20,158 nucleotides of DNA. Source: a virus. The notes under the pieces were generated by a model. It searched no databases and was not told where the DNA came from. It was given only the letters and a program-made list of their open reading frames with translations. The stretch spans positions 1 through 20,158 of IMG/VR virus record IMGVR_UViG_3300032053_000681, one strand, 5' to 3'. Position 1 is the stretch's first letter; each line of letters starts with the position of its first letter. The translations under genes were made by a program, and so were the position numbers. Of this stretch, positions 1 through 6,465 are shown one piece after another.

Positions 1-90
1 AAATGTTACATACCCCTCACAAGTCGCGTACAGGGCACGCGGACGCGTCAAGGTCACTCTAAATAACTGGCCGATTGCGATTTAGTAGGT
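1..90 (+). other. Window-edge stretch, possible 3' end of an upstream gene
   Basis: All three forward frames are open from the left edge and close within the stretch: frame 1 at TAA 64-66, frame 2 at TAG 83-85, frame 3 at about 62. None can be chosen from the sequence alone. Frame 2 gives the most protein-like tail, ending in NNWPIAI close to the recombinase start, which would suit the tight packing seen elsewhere. No clear promoter or terminator is visible. Low confidence. Confidence 0.2.
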
Positions 91-777
91 ATGATTCCTA
101 GTAAAACCACCCTCGTAGCTTATTATCGGGTCAGCACCAAACGACAGCAGATTTCTGGTCTTGGTCTTGATGCACAGAAGCAGATGGCTTCCCGTTCGGG
201 TAATTGTATCATTGCCGAATATATTGAAGCTGAATCAGGCAAGAATTCAAATCGGCCTGAAATAGCAAAAGCAATTGCTCATGCAAAACGCTGCAAGGCT
301 ACATTGTATATTGCATGCTTGGATCGACTGGCAAGAAATGTGGCGTTCATTGCTAATCTTATGGAGTCGGGAGTCGAGTTCATTGTCGGTGATATGCCGT
401 ACGCCACCAAGTTTACACTACATATAATGGCGGCAGTCGCAGAGGAGGAAGGTCGCCGTATTAGTGAGAGAACAAAGAAAGGCTTAGAACAAGCAAAGTT
501 GCGAGGTATAAAGCTGGGATCAAATAACGAGAAGTGGAAGGCAAAGCGTGTTGGGAACCCTGGCATACTGAAAGCATCGGGTGTGGCAGCAAAGAATAGA
601 ACCAAACAAGCAAGAGAGTTCTATGAGACTATAATGACAGAAATCAAAGAGAAGCGGGATGTAGGATGCCAGTTGAAAGAGATAGCAGATGATTTGAATG
701 CCGCTGGGTACTTAACTCGGGCTTCGATGCCATATACTGCATCTATTATTTGTCGTCTGACAAAACAATATACCTAA
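91..777 (+). CDS. Small serine recombinase (resolvase/invertase family)
   Basis: This 228-residue protein is a site-specific serine recombinase, which cuts and rejoins DNA through a covalent phosphoserine link. The N-terminal catalytic domain opens with YYRVSTKRQ (residues 11-19), where Ser15 is the expected nucleophile and Arg13 its partner. It continues with CLDRLARN (76-83), carrying the conserved arginines, and the EEEGRRISERTKKGL segment (118-132), which matches the conserved region before the dimerisation helix. The C-terminal part (about 165-228) looks like a short helical DNA-binding domain of the resolvase type (KEIADDLNAAGY). The size fits the small resolvase/invertase group, not the large phage integrases of 450 or more residues. 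The AP2 gene starts one base after its stop, so the two are probably co-transcribed. Whether it integrates, resolves or inverts DNA cannot be told; no flanking att or inverted crossover sites were recognised. Confidence 0.92.
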   Translation: MIPSKTTLVAYYRVSTKRQQISGLGLDAQKQMASRSGNCIIAEYIEAESGKNSNRPEIAKAIAHAKRCKATLYIACLDRLARNVAFIANLMESGVEFIVGDMPYATKFTLHIMAAVAEEEGRRISERTKKGLEQAKLRGIKLGSNNEKWKAKRVGNPGILKASGVAAKNRTKQAREFYETIMTEIKEKRDVGCQLKEIADDLNAAGYLTRASMPYTASIICRLTKQYT

Positions 778-778
778 C

Positions 779-1324
779 ATGCCTAATATACCTAACTGGA
801 AAGAAAAAGCACGTGAGAGAATTGAGAGAGATCGTCCAGCACTAGCATGTCCTGATGGTGTCCTTTTAGAGATAAAGCGTTTGCGTGGTATGGGATTAGA
901 ATTACAGCAAATTGCTTATGAGTTGAAGATTCCATTTGAACAAGTGGAGAATGTGTTTCTAAGAAATGCAGCCGCTTGGAATCGGGGCGCTGCATTTATT
1001 GAGAGGAGAAAAGAGCTAGGGATCAAAGTATACCCGCAAGTCACTCGACAAATCAGTACCGAAACAAGAATAAAGATTGGAGACAAGTCAAGGAAGTATT
1101 GGGCAGACTCAGAGACTAAGAATAAAAAGCGAAATGAGCAACCTAGGAACAAGTATAAGGGTGTTCGCCGTCGATGTGATAGTTACAAGTGGGAGGCAAG
1201 AATCTTCCTTGATGGTAAGAGTAAGTATCTTGGCTCCTTTAAGACAGAGGATGAAGCGGCTGTAGCATACAACAAAGCGGTGGACTTGTATTTCAATGGT
1301 AATGGATGGAAGAACAAATGCTAG
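779..1324 (+). CDS. Stand-alone AP2-domain DNA-binding protein
   Basis: The protein has 181 residues. Residues about 126-176 form an AP2/ERF-type domain: YKGVRRR at the start, then WEARIFLDGKSKYLGSF and a helix DEAAVAYNKAVDLYF. In phages this domain is normally the C-terminal DNA-binding part of an HNH homing endonuclease, but no HNH motif is present here. The N-terminal half (29-60) has a helix-turn-helix-like pattern (LELQQIAYELKIPFEQVENVF). It may therefore be a two-headed DNA-binding protein, perhaps a regulator or a partner of the recombinase just upstream (1-nt gap). Alternatively it is an endonuclease relative that has lost its catalytic domain. It overlaps the next gene by a few bases. 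The AP2 call is firm; the function is inference. Confidence 0.82.
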   Translation: MPNIPNWKEKARERIERDRPALACPDGVLLEIKRLRGMGLELQQIAYELKIPFEQVENVFLRNAAAWNRGAAFIERRKELGIKVYPQVTRQISTETRIKIGDKSRKYWADSETKNKKRNEQPRNKYKGVRRRCDSYKWEARIFLDGKSKYLGSFKTEDEAAVAYNKAVDLYFNGNGWKNKC

Positions 1325-1518
1325 CTGAAACAAGAGAAATAGATGTAAGAGTACAGAAGACTATTGACGTGCCAATGGATTGTCTCAAGTTGAAAGACAT
1401 TCAGATTAGTCTGGTTGGCAATCAGATTTATGTTGGCACAGGTCATCGGTGCATTATAGTTGACCACAATGAATTTGTCAAGATTATGAAAGGAGCATTC
1501 TTTGTTAATTGTAGCTGA
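1318..1518 (+). CDS. Small protein of unknown function, paralogue A
   Basis: This 66-residue protein starts MLAETREIDV. ATG 1318 is chosen because GGAAG (1308-1312) lies 5 nt upstream, it overlaps the AP2 stop, and it aligns with the start of its paralogue; ATG 1306 is an in-frame alternative. No known domain is recognised. It aligns with the next gene through ETRE, VPMD, the IQI-x-L-x-G strand, YV, and an FV...FF tail, so the two are tandem duplicates. Both genes also share an identical 17-nt stretch at their 5' ends (1322-1338 and 1512-1528). The short alternating hydrophobic strands suggest a small beta-rich fold. Function unknown. Confidence 0.75.
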   Translation: MLAETREIDVRVQKTIDVPMDCLKLKDIQISLVGNQIYVGTGHRCIIVDHNEFVKIMKGAFFVNCS

Positions 1519-1753
1519 AACAAGAGAACTATTTTCCAGACCTATGCAGGGATCAGTTGAAGTTCCGATGGACATTTTCAAAGTTCGTACTGAGTATGGA
1601 CCTAATATACAGATTCGACTGGATGGAGAGAAAGTTTATGTAAGCGTTTCGGCATGCGACCATCCGAGTAGGTTGAAATCTGTATCCGTACCTTATGATT
1701 ACTTTGTCGAACATATTGGTCAAACATTTTTTGGTGATGGGTGGCGTCAATGA
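1502..1753 (+). CDS. Small protein of unknown function, paralogue B (TTG start)
   Basis: This 83-residue protein begins with TTG at 1502, 6 nt after AGGAG (1491-1495) and overlapping the end of paralogue A. No ATG is better placed. It is a longer version of paralogue A: it shares AETRE, VPMD and the IQI-x-L-x-G-x-x-(I/V)YV core, but has insertions between the conserved blocks (EYGPN after VPMDIFKVRT, and about nine residues before the last strand). The gene ends in an ATGA overlap with the next start. Function unknown; paralogy is read directly from the two sequences. Confidence 0.75.
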   Translation: MLIVAETRELFSRPMQGSVEVPMDIFKVRTEYGPNIQIRLDGEKVYVSVSACDHPSRLKSVSVPYDYFVEHIGQTFFGDGWRQ

Positions 1754-1950
1754 AGTACAATGAACTTCTAATTCACGAGATGCTGGATCGAACCTTCTTG
1801 GTCGCCAATATGTTTGAAGATATTATTTCTACACATCCAGTGGCCGAGCATCCTAGATTAAAGAAGTACATAACCGAGATTGAAGCTGCTCTGTTCGACT
1901 TATACCAGCGAGTTGCCGATATCGACGAGGAGGTATATTGGGGCGAATAG
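1750..1950 (+). CDS. Small helical hypothetical protein
   Basis: This 66-residue, mainly helical and acidic protein starts MKYNELLIHEMLDRTF. ATG 1750 is preferred because it forms an ATGA overlap with the preceding stop and has a purine-rich GGTGATGGG upstream; an in-frame GTG at 1741 is possible. No family is recognised. The gene overlaps the next one (TTG 1938) by 13 nt, so it sits within a co-translated string. Function unknown. Confidence 0.65.
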   Translation: MKYNELLIHEMLDRTFLVANMFEDIISTHPVAEHPRLKKYITEIEAALFDLYQRVADIDEEVYWGE

Positions 1951-2219
1951 TCAATATCCACACGACAAGTGTGTATGATGTTTACATCGGCCGAGGGTCC
2001 AAGTGGGGAAATCCATTTGTGCTTGGGTATGATGGGACAAGAGAACAAGTGATTGCTAAGTACGAGATTTACATTCGCCGTACAAAGAGTTTGATGGATG
2101 CTTTGCCAGAATTGGTTGGAAAGGTGCTTGGTTGTTACTGCTATCCTTTACCATGCCACGGTGACGTGTTGTTGAAACTTTTGAAAGAACAAGATACAAT
2201 GTTGGGCATTAAGCGCTAG
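1938..2219 (+). CDS. DUF4326-family protein
   Basis: The 93-residue protein matches the DUF4326 pattern from memory: VYDVYIGRGSKWGNPF near the N-terminus, then DGTREQVIAKYEIYI, and ALPELVGKVLGCYCYPLPCHGDVL, whose Cys/His cluster is conserved in the family. DUF4326 proteins are common in phages and have no established biochemical role; the conserved Cys and His residues suggest metal binding or catalysis. The start is TTG 1938, 4 nt after GAGGAGG (1927-1933); no in-frame ATG lies before the conserved domain. The family call is good; the function is unknown. Confidence 0.82.
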   Translation: MGRIVNIHTTSVYDVYIGRGSKWGNPFVLGYDGTREQVIAKYEIYIRRTKSLMDALPELVGKVLGCYCYPLPCHGDVLLKLLKEQDTMLGIKR

Positions 2220-2244
2220 TTGCCAACATCGAGGGAGCTTCAAT

Positions 2245-2448
2245 GTGAACAGACAACAGTGGAAAGATGAGACTGGGATCGGCATGTTCGAGAAGGTCTA
2301 CCTGACAAAAGCACAGAAGGACAAAGCAAATCTAATTGTCCTATTCTTTTTAACCCTTTTTACCTGCAACTTGTGGGTTATTTTCCTGGCTTTGATCGCT
2401 ATCTTCGTTGTGCCACCTGTAGTCAGTTTTCTAAGTAAAGGCGGTTGA
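2245..2448 (+). CDS. Small membrane protein
   Basis: This 67-residue protein has a polar, charged N-terminal third followed by a long hydrophobic stretch (about residues 29-61), enough for one long or two short membrane passes with almost no loop. The start is GTG 2245 with GAGGGAG (2231-2237) 7 nt upstream. It ends three bases before the alanine dehydrogenase gene. No family is recognised. Its position argues against a holin: it is far from the hydrolase genes. Confidence 0.65.
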   Translation: MNRQQWKDETGIGMFEKVYLTKAQKDKANLIVLFFLTLFTCNLWVIFLALIAIFVVPPVVSFLSKGG

Positions 2449-2451
2449 ATA

Positions 2452-3513
2452 ATGGTTATCGGTATTCCAAAAGAAACTAAGACAGATGAATATCGTGTTG
2501 GACTCCTACCGGCCGGTGCCAAAGTATTAACCCAGGCAGGGCATACAGTGCTGGTTGAGGCTAATGCTGGGCTTGGTGCTGGGGTCTACAACCAGGATTA
2601 TGAACGCTGCGGGGCGCAGATAGTTTCTGATATAGGGGAAGTCTATAGGCGTGCAGGATTGATTGTCAAGGTAAAGGAACCCCAACTACTTGAAATTGCC
2701 TTGCTGCGCCCATCTCAAATTCTCTTTGCCTATTTGCATCTGGCTGCCAATTGCCAATTGATAGAGGGACTTCTTAAGAGTGGTTGTACTGCGATTGCCT
2801 ATGAGACTTTAGAGGTCAATGGTCAGCTTCCGTTGCTCACGCCGATGTCAGAGGTGGCGGGCAGAATGAGTGTTCAAGAGGGAGCCAAATATCTTGAAGC
2901 ACCGCAAGGTGGCAGGGGCATACTATTGGGCGGGGTGCCTGGGGTTAAACCTGCTGAAGTCCTGATTCTGGGTGGTGGGGTGGTGGGATCAAATGCCGCC
3001 AAGATAGCTGCTGGTATGGGTGCCCAAGTGTATTTGCTGGATACCAATATGGATCGGCTGAGATACTTGTCCGACGTGATGCCAGCAAATGTTACTTTGT
3101 TGTTCAGTGACCGGAATACAATACTCGACCACATACAAACGGCTGATTTGGTGATCGGTGCAGTTTTGGTTCCAGGTGCCGAGGCTCCACATCTAATTAG
3201 TTGTAATGATTTGAGGTTGATGAAATCCGGTAGCGTGATTGTTGATGTTGCCGTGGATCAGGGTGGGTGTGTGGATACTACACATCCAACCACGCACCGT
3301 AACCCTACTTTTGTTATTGGCGGGGTACTCCACTACTGCGTGGCCAATATGCCTGGTGCCGTGCCACTAACAAGCACACCAGCCCTGTGTAATGTTACAC
3401 TGCCGTGGATTTTGAAGATAGCAAATCGGGAGTCCATACCAGACGGGGCAATGAACATTTGCGATGGTATAGTTACGAACGAAGCCGTGGCACGAACCTT
3501 TGGGTTACTATGA
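2452..3513 (+). CDS. ald: Alanine dehydrogenase (NAD+-dependent)
   Basis: The enzyme interconverts L-alanine and pyruvate plus ammonia with NAD+/NADH. The protein has 353 residues, slightly shorter than the usual 370 or so. It opens MVIGIPKETK and keeps the substrate-binding and catalytic residues in the places known for this family: Arg15, Lys75 (KVKEP), His96 (YLHLA), Ser133 (PMSEVAGR) and Asp269 (DVAVDQGG). The Rossmann nucleotide-binding loop is LILGGGVVGS (171-180). The conserved C-terminal HYCVANMPGAVP block is intact, so it looks like a functional enzyme. The gene overlaps the downstream epimerase by ATGA, implying coupled translation. Alanine dehydrogenase is not part of standard phage gene sets, so this is a candidate auxiliary metabolic gene. 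The related lysine-pathway and transhydrogenase families are less likely given the match to the signature blocks. Confidence 0.94.
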   Translation: MVIGIPKETKTDEYRVGLLPAGAKVLTQAGHTVLVEANAGLGAGVYNQDYERCGAQIVSDIGEVYRRAGLIVKVKEPQLLEIALLRPSQILFAYLHLAANCQLIEGLLKSGCTAIAYETLEVNGQLPLLTPMSEVAGRMSVQEGAKYLEAPQGGRGILLGGVPGVKPAEVLILGGGVVGSNAAKIAAGMGAQVYLLDTNMDRLRYLSDVMPANVTLLFSDRNTILDHIQTADLVIGAVLVPGAEAPHLISCNDLRLMKSGSVIVDVAVDQGGCVDTTHPTTHRNPTFVIGGVLHYCVANMPGAVPLTSTPALCNVTLPWILKIANRESIPDGAMNICDGIVTNEAVARTFGLL

Positions 3514-4439
3514 AAACATTGGTAACTGGTGGTGCAGGATTTATTGGCTCTAATCTTGTAGGGCAACTGTTGGCAGATGGTCACGAGGTGACAGTCCTAG
3601 ATAACTTTTTATCTGGACACTGTTCGAACCTTATGCCATTCCACAGGGCGCATCTCATTGTAGGTGATATCCGTGATAGCGGGGATGTCAGTAGGGCGGT
3701 CGAGGGAGCAGAGGTTGTCTTTCACTTGGCCGCATCAGTGGGGAACAAGCGTTCGATTGAACATCCAATTCTTGATGCCGAGATTAACGTGATTGGGACG
3801 CTCAAAGTTCTTGAGGCGGCACGGCGGGCTGGTGTTAGAAAGGTTGTCGCCTCTTCGTCGGCTGGAATCTTTGGCGAGTTGAAGACATTTCCCATTAAGG
3901 AGGACCATCCTGTTGAACCCGACTCGCCTTATGGATGTACTAAACTCTGCATGGAGAAAGAGTGTCTGGCGTACTCGAAGCTTTATTCATTGGAGGTCGC
4001 CTGCCTTCGCTACTTTAATGTTTACGGAGTCAACCAGCGATTTGATGCCTACGGTAATGTGATACCGATATTCGTGTTCAAGATATTGCGAGGGGAGCCT
4101 ATAACTATTTTTGGCGACGGCGAACAAACCCGCGATTTTTTGAATGTAAAAGACGTGGTTCAAGCAAACATTAAAGCTGCACAGGCAGTTGGCGTGTCAG
4201 GCGCATTCAACATTGCTAGTGGGAGTAGTGTTACGATCAACCGTCTGGCGAGTCTACTTTATTCAATCTCTGTTGCAGAACATTGTGTGGAGTATGGGAT
4301 ACCCAGGCCGGGTGACGTGATGCACAGCCTAGCGGACATAGGGGCAGCACGTAAAGTCCTTGGCTATGAGCCGAAAGTGTCGCTAGCAGATGGACTACGT
4401 GAATATGTTGCATGGGCAAAGTCGTCACAATTGCTATAA
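3510..4439 (+). CDS. NAD-dependent nucleotide-sugar epimerase/dehydratase
   Basis: This 309-residue extended short-chain dehydrogenase/reductase has the N-terminal NAD-binding loop TGGAGFIG (6-13), an Asp at the end of strand 2 (VLDN), the catalytic serines in SSSAGIFGE (115-123) and the YxxxK pair Tyr141/Lys145 (SPYGCTK). RYFNVYG (167-173) and FGDGEQTRDF (201-210) are typical of UDP-glucose or UDP-N-acetylglucosamine 4-epimerases and related enzymes acting on nucleotide sugars. Exact substrate specificity cannot be read from motifs. The start is ATG 3510, overlapping the ald stop (ATGA); an earlier in-frame codon inside ald is disfavoured because it lies upstream of the Rossmann start. A role in modifying surface polysaccharide or virion sugars is inference. 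Confidence 0.9.
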   Translation: MKTLVTGGAGFIGSNLVGQLLADGHEVTVLDNFLSGHCSNLMPFHRAHLIVGDIRDSGDVSRAVEGAEVVFHLAASVGNKRSIEHPILDAEINVIGTLKVLEAARRAGVRKVVASSSAGIFGELKTFPIKEDHPVEPDSPYGCTKLCMEKECLAYSKLYSLEVACLRYFNVYGVNQRFDAYGNVIPIFVFKILRGEPITIFGDGEQTRDFLNVKDVVQANIKAAQAVGVSGAFNIASGSSVTINRLASLLYSISVAEHCVEYGIPRPGDVMHSLADIGAARKVLGYEPKVSLADGLREYVAWAKSSQLL

Positions 4440-4451
4440 TTAGAACAAGAC

Positions 4452-4480
4452 TTGACAAACCTAGAAACGTGAGGTATACT
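4452..4480 (+). promoter_or_regulatory. Near-consensus sigma-70 promoter with little or no leader
   Basis: TTGACA (4452-4457) and TATACT (4475-4480) are separated by exactly 17 nt. The expected transcription start, about 7 nt after the -10 box, falls at 4486-4488, which is the ATG at 4487. The messenger would therefore be leaderless or nearly so. It starts the run of coupled small genes 4487-6575 and probably uses the host RNA polymerase. GAGG at 4471-4474 is too far (12 nt) and would lie upstream of the expected start. Confidence 0.8.
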
Positions 4481-4486
4481 TGAATT

Positions 4487-4660
4487 ATGGAAAACATAGT
4501 TGTTACTATTGAAACTGAGAACTTTTCACTTCGCACACGTGGAACCAATAAGGATACCGCCCGTAGCATAGCACAGGCGATACTTGCCTTGGTGCGAGGT
4601 TACGATGAAGCAATGTACAGTGATGTTGGCAGCTGCCTACGAAGGGAGTTGTCGCTGTGA
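4487..4660 (+). CDS. Small hypothetical protein, first gene of an operon
   Basis: The 57-residue protein starts MENIVVTIETENFSLRTRG and ends in RRELSL. It combines a short beta-hairpin-like N-terminus with a helix (TARSIAQAILALVRG). It is the first gene after the 4452-4480 promoter, its ATG coincides with the predicted transcription start, and its last four bases (GTGA) form the start of the next gene. AAGGGAG (4642-4648) inside its 3' end serves the downstream gene. No family is recognised. Confidence 0.65.
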   Translation: MENIVVTIETENFSLRTRGTNKDTARSIAQAILALVRGYDEAMYSDVGSCLRRELSL

Positions 4661-5055
4661 GAGATACAATCCCGTGTGAAGTATGCGGCGAGCCAACTCC
4701 TCATAAAACCACCAAGCGGTGTAACTGTTGCTACGAGGTGGAGTGTAGATTAGAGAGATACTTGAAGTACGAGAACGGCCGTAAGTTTGCCGAGACCTTG
4801 CTCTGCGCTAGGCGTGCCGAGAATAAGATATATGTTCTTCGGTACCTAGAGCAAGGCGGGTGCTATGAGACGGTAGGTGTCTTCAGTAGAGAAGAGTCAG
4901 CCTATGAGAGGATAGAGTTGATTTGTTCGTCGCCTGAGCGCCGTAGAGAGTTCTGGGATAGTTTTACTGGACTTAAGCCTAAAAACTTGACAATCTACAA
5001 CTTTCATATCGAACCATTTACACTGGATCATTGGTTTCCAGTTTTGGATGACTGA
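4657..5055 (+). CDS. Zinc-ribbon hypothetical protein, N-terminal part of a UGA-interrupted frame
   Basis: This 132-residue reading frame starts at GTG 4657 (8 nt after AAGGGAG, GTGA overlap). The N-terminus has a zinc-ribbon-like pattern, PCEVCGEPTP then RCNCCYEVE (residues 6-28), similar to small zinc-ribbon proteins seen in many phages. It ends WFPVLDD followed by UGA at 5053-5055. The same frame stays open directly after the UGA and continues with PEFDYEKVLCDNQVIVSYDE into the next coding segment. The two parts look like one protein of about 227 residues whose Trp (TGG) may have become TGA, or whose UGA is read through (UGA is followed by C). Function unknown; possible nucleic-acid or protein binding through zinc. 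Confidence 0.7.
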   Translation: MRDTIPCEVCGEPTPHKTTKRCNCCYEVECRLERYLKYENGRKFAETLLCARRAENKIYVLRYLEQGGCYETVGVFSREESAYERIELICSSPERRREFWDSFTGLKPKNLTIYNFHIEPFTLDHWFPVLDD

Positions 5056-5340
5056 CCTGAGTTTGACTATGAGAAAGTTCTTTGTGACAATCAAGTTATT
5101 GTATCCTATGACGAGACAATAACAGTCAACATGGAGCGGGGCATGCTGGCATCATCACCCAAGCACGATGGTGAGTGGTCATTTATGTGGAAGCACGGAA
5201 CCATTCTTATTGGACAGACTAGAAGTGAGATCGCCTCGAAGGCAGCCGCTTTGTTTGTAGAATTGTGGTTGCGAGGTGTAGGTGCTCCGTTTGCCAATAA
5301 GTTGATGCAAGGATACGTGATGTACTTGGAGCGTGAGTAA
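5056..5340 (+). pseudogene. C-terminal part of the UGA-interrupted zinc-ribbon protein
   Basis: This is 94 codons in the same frame as the preceding gene, separated only by its UGA. The first 25 codons have no start, yet read as protein-like sequence (FDYEKVL, VSYDET). That is why I treat this as the second half of the upstream gene and not a separate gene starting at ATG 5131, although internal initiation at 5131 or 5143 is possible. The rest contains WSFMWKHGTILIGQTRSE and a helix AAALFVELWLRGVGAPFANKLM. From memory, proteins with the upstream zinc ribbon often carry this kind of C-terminal region, but I cannot check that here. Confidence 0.6.
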
Positions 5341-5341
5341 T

Positions 5342-5542
5342 ATGTGTGGCGTAGTGATTTCTTACCGACCTGATATGGGGATGTGTGCTAGAGCCTACGG
5401 CGGCGGGGTGCTTCGGCCAGACGAACTTTTTGTCCGAACGCGACCAGACCCCGTTTCATTCAGTCTGCTTGGAATAGCGCGAGTGTGGAAGGCGGAAATA
5501 GGTTGTGCTATTTGGAGATTGAAGCAAAGGATTTGTAAATGA
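5342..5542 (+). CDS. Small basic hypothetical protein
   Basis: This 66-residue protein starts MCGVVISYRPDMGMCARAYG. ATG 5342 is preferred, 10 nt after GGAG (5328-5331); GTG 5333, overlapping the previous stop as GTGA, is an alternative that adds three residues. The C-terminus is basic (WRLKQRICK) and ends in an ATGA overlap with the next gene. No domain is recognised. Confidence 0.55.
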   Translation: MCGVVISYRPDMGMCARAYGGGVLRPDELFVRTRPDPVSFSLLGIARVWKAEIGCAIWRLKQRICK

Positions 5543-5769
5543 ATTTCAAACTCCGACAAATTAAAGGTGAGAGTCGAAAGAAGCGAAAAGAATGGAGATC
5601 AGGAGTTTATAGAATCGTCTGGCGCAATGAGGCGTTTGGGGTCAAGGTGCCCCCAGGATTCTTCGCTAATATTCGAGTAGACAACCAATGGTTGTCAGTG
5701 GACCGACACGGGACTTACAAAACTTTTGCGGCAGCAGAAAGGGCGTGTATCAAGCATGAAGGGCAATAG
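5539..5769 (+). CDS. Small basic hypothetical protein
   Basis: The 76-residue protein has a Lys/Arg-rich start (KLRQIKGESRKKRKEWRSG), then alternating hydrophobic residues (VYRIVW, FFANIRVDNQWLSVD) and a short helix (AAAERACIKHEG). The basic N-terminus could bind nucleic acid. The start ATG 5539 overlaps the previous stop (ATGA). It shares a general layout with the downstream fragment 6226-6465 (basic run, aromatic strands, then an Ala/Arg helix), but no clear homology. Function unknown. Confidence 0.6.
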   Translation: MNFKLRQIKGESRKKRKEWRSGVYRIVWRNEAFGVKVPPGFFANIRVDNQWLSVDRHGTYKTFAAAERACIKHEGQ

Positions 5770-5998
5770 ATACCAGAATCAGTGTTTCCTTGTCAGAGCC
5801 TATAGATGGTGTAGATGGAAGCCCCTGGTGGCTTTGCAGGCAGTATGGCACATTGTTCGACATCCGACACCCGACGACCGAGACTTTTATTTGAGTTGGT
5901 ATGAGTACGTTCAGGTTGTCTGGGACTGCTACATGGCTGACGCTGACTTCTGTATGGAGCATTATTATACGCCGGAAGAAGTGATGGGTGCTTGGTGA
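5756..5998 (+). CDS. Trp/Tyr-rich hypothetical protein
   Basis: This 80-residue protein is unusually rich in Trp, Tyr and Cys (YRWCRWKPL, YLSWYEYVQVVWDCYM). The first half is basic and the second acidic, ending YYTPEEVMGAW. ATG 5756 overlaps the end of the previous gene; TTG 5726 is an alternative start, as AAAGG near 5738 lies rather far upstream. The stop overlaps the next ATG (TGATG). No family is recognised. Confidence 0.55.
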   Translation: MKGNRYQNQCFLVRAYRWCRWKPLVALQAVWHIVRHPTPDDRDFYLSWYEYVQVVWDCYMADADFCMEHYYTPEEVMGAW

Positions 5999-6225
5999 TG
6001 ACGAACAAAAAATTGGTTGTACTGAATGTACTGCACCACATTGGTCCACAAGTGGACGGGACAATCTTCCAGTCATTTCTTGACCAAGTGTTTAGACATT
6101 CCCGACAAGTCATATTTGAGATTGAGCGGGACAGCGAACAGGCCGTTCGACGTATTGCCCAGGAAAGTGGATTTACCGTGGCACATGAAAACCGACTCAC
6201 ACCGTGTTACTGGAAAGGGCATTAG
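5998..6225 (+). CDS. Small hypothetical protein ending at an in-frame UAG
   Basis: The 75-residue protein starts MTNKKLVVLNVLHHIGPQVD and ends PCYWKGH. It looks like an alpha/beta protein with a charged central helix (FEIERDSEQAVRRIAQESG). The start ATG 5998 overlaps the previous stop. After its UAG (6223-6225) the same frame stays open for another 79 codons (next entry), so it may be a complete small gene followed by a broken one, or the first part of an interrupted gene. No function recognised. Confidence 0.55.
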   Translation: MTNKKLVVLNVLHHIGPQVDGTIFQSFLDQVFRHSRQVIFEIERDSEQAVRRIAQESGFTVAHENRLTPCYWKGH

Positions 6226-6465
6226 AAAATTACTGCATTTCACGGCGAGATAGGCGAAGAGATACCCAAGCATTTCAAGAAGCCTAAGAAGAAAAGATTT
6301 GGCCTACAGTATTCTTACGACTTGTTTGGAAGGAATCATAAGCACACACTCTGGTATCAAACCAAAAGGGCGAGAGATCAGGCTTTTGTTGATCTACCCA
6401 AGCATGAATGTAATATTTTGAAGGAACGTGGTTTCACTAAACACTATACGAAGGTGGAACGATGA
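6226..6465 (+). pseudogene. Open coding-like segment without a usable start
   Basis: This is 79 sense codons in the same frame as the preceding gene, following its UAG. The translation is protein-like: a basic run HFKKPKKKRF, then FGLQYSYDLFGR, HTLWYQTKRARDQAFVDL, and a basic end ending KVER. There is no ATG or GTG in the frame; the only common alternative start is TTG 6322, which would remove half of it. An ATG at 6185 in the +1 frame reaches the same region only with a frameshift. Its stop overlaps the ATG of the next gene (ATGA), the usual arrangement for a real gene here. Either read-through of the UAG, a lost start codon or a sequence error is involved. Confidence 0.5.

Noticed and set aside
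5793-6200. Reverse-strand open frame of 135 codons
   Set aside because: It lies opposite coupled forward genes and has no recognised motif; all other genes are on the + strand.
4657-6465. Global stop-codon reassignment (UGA or UAG as sense codons)
   Set aside because: Many intact genes end at UGA (for example ald) or UAG (for example the AP2 and DUF4326 genes) with overlapping downstream starts, so both codons act as stops here.
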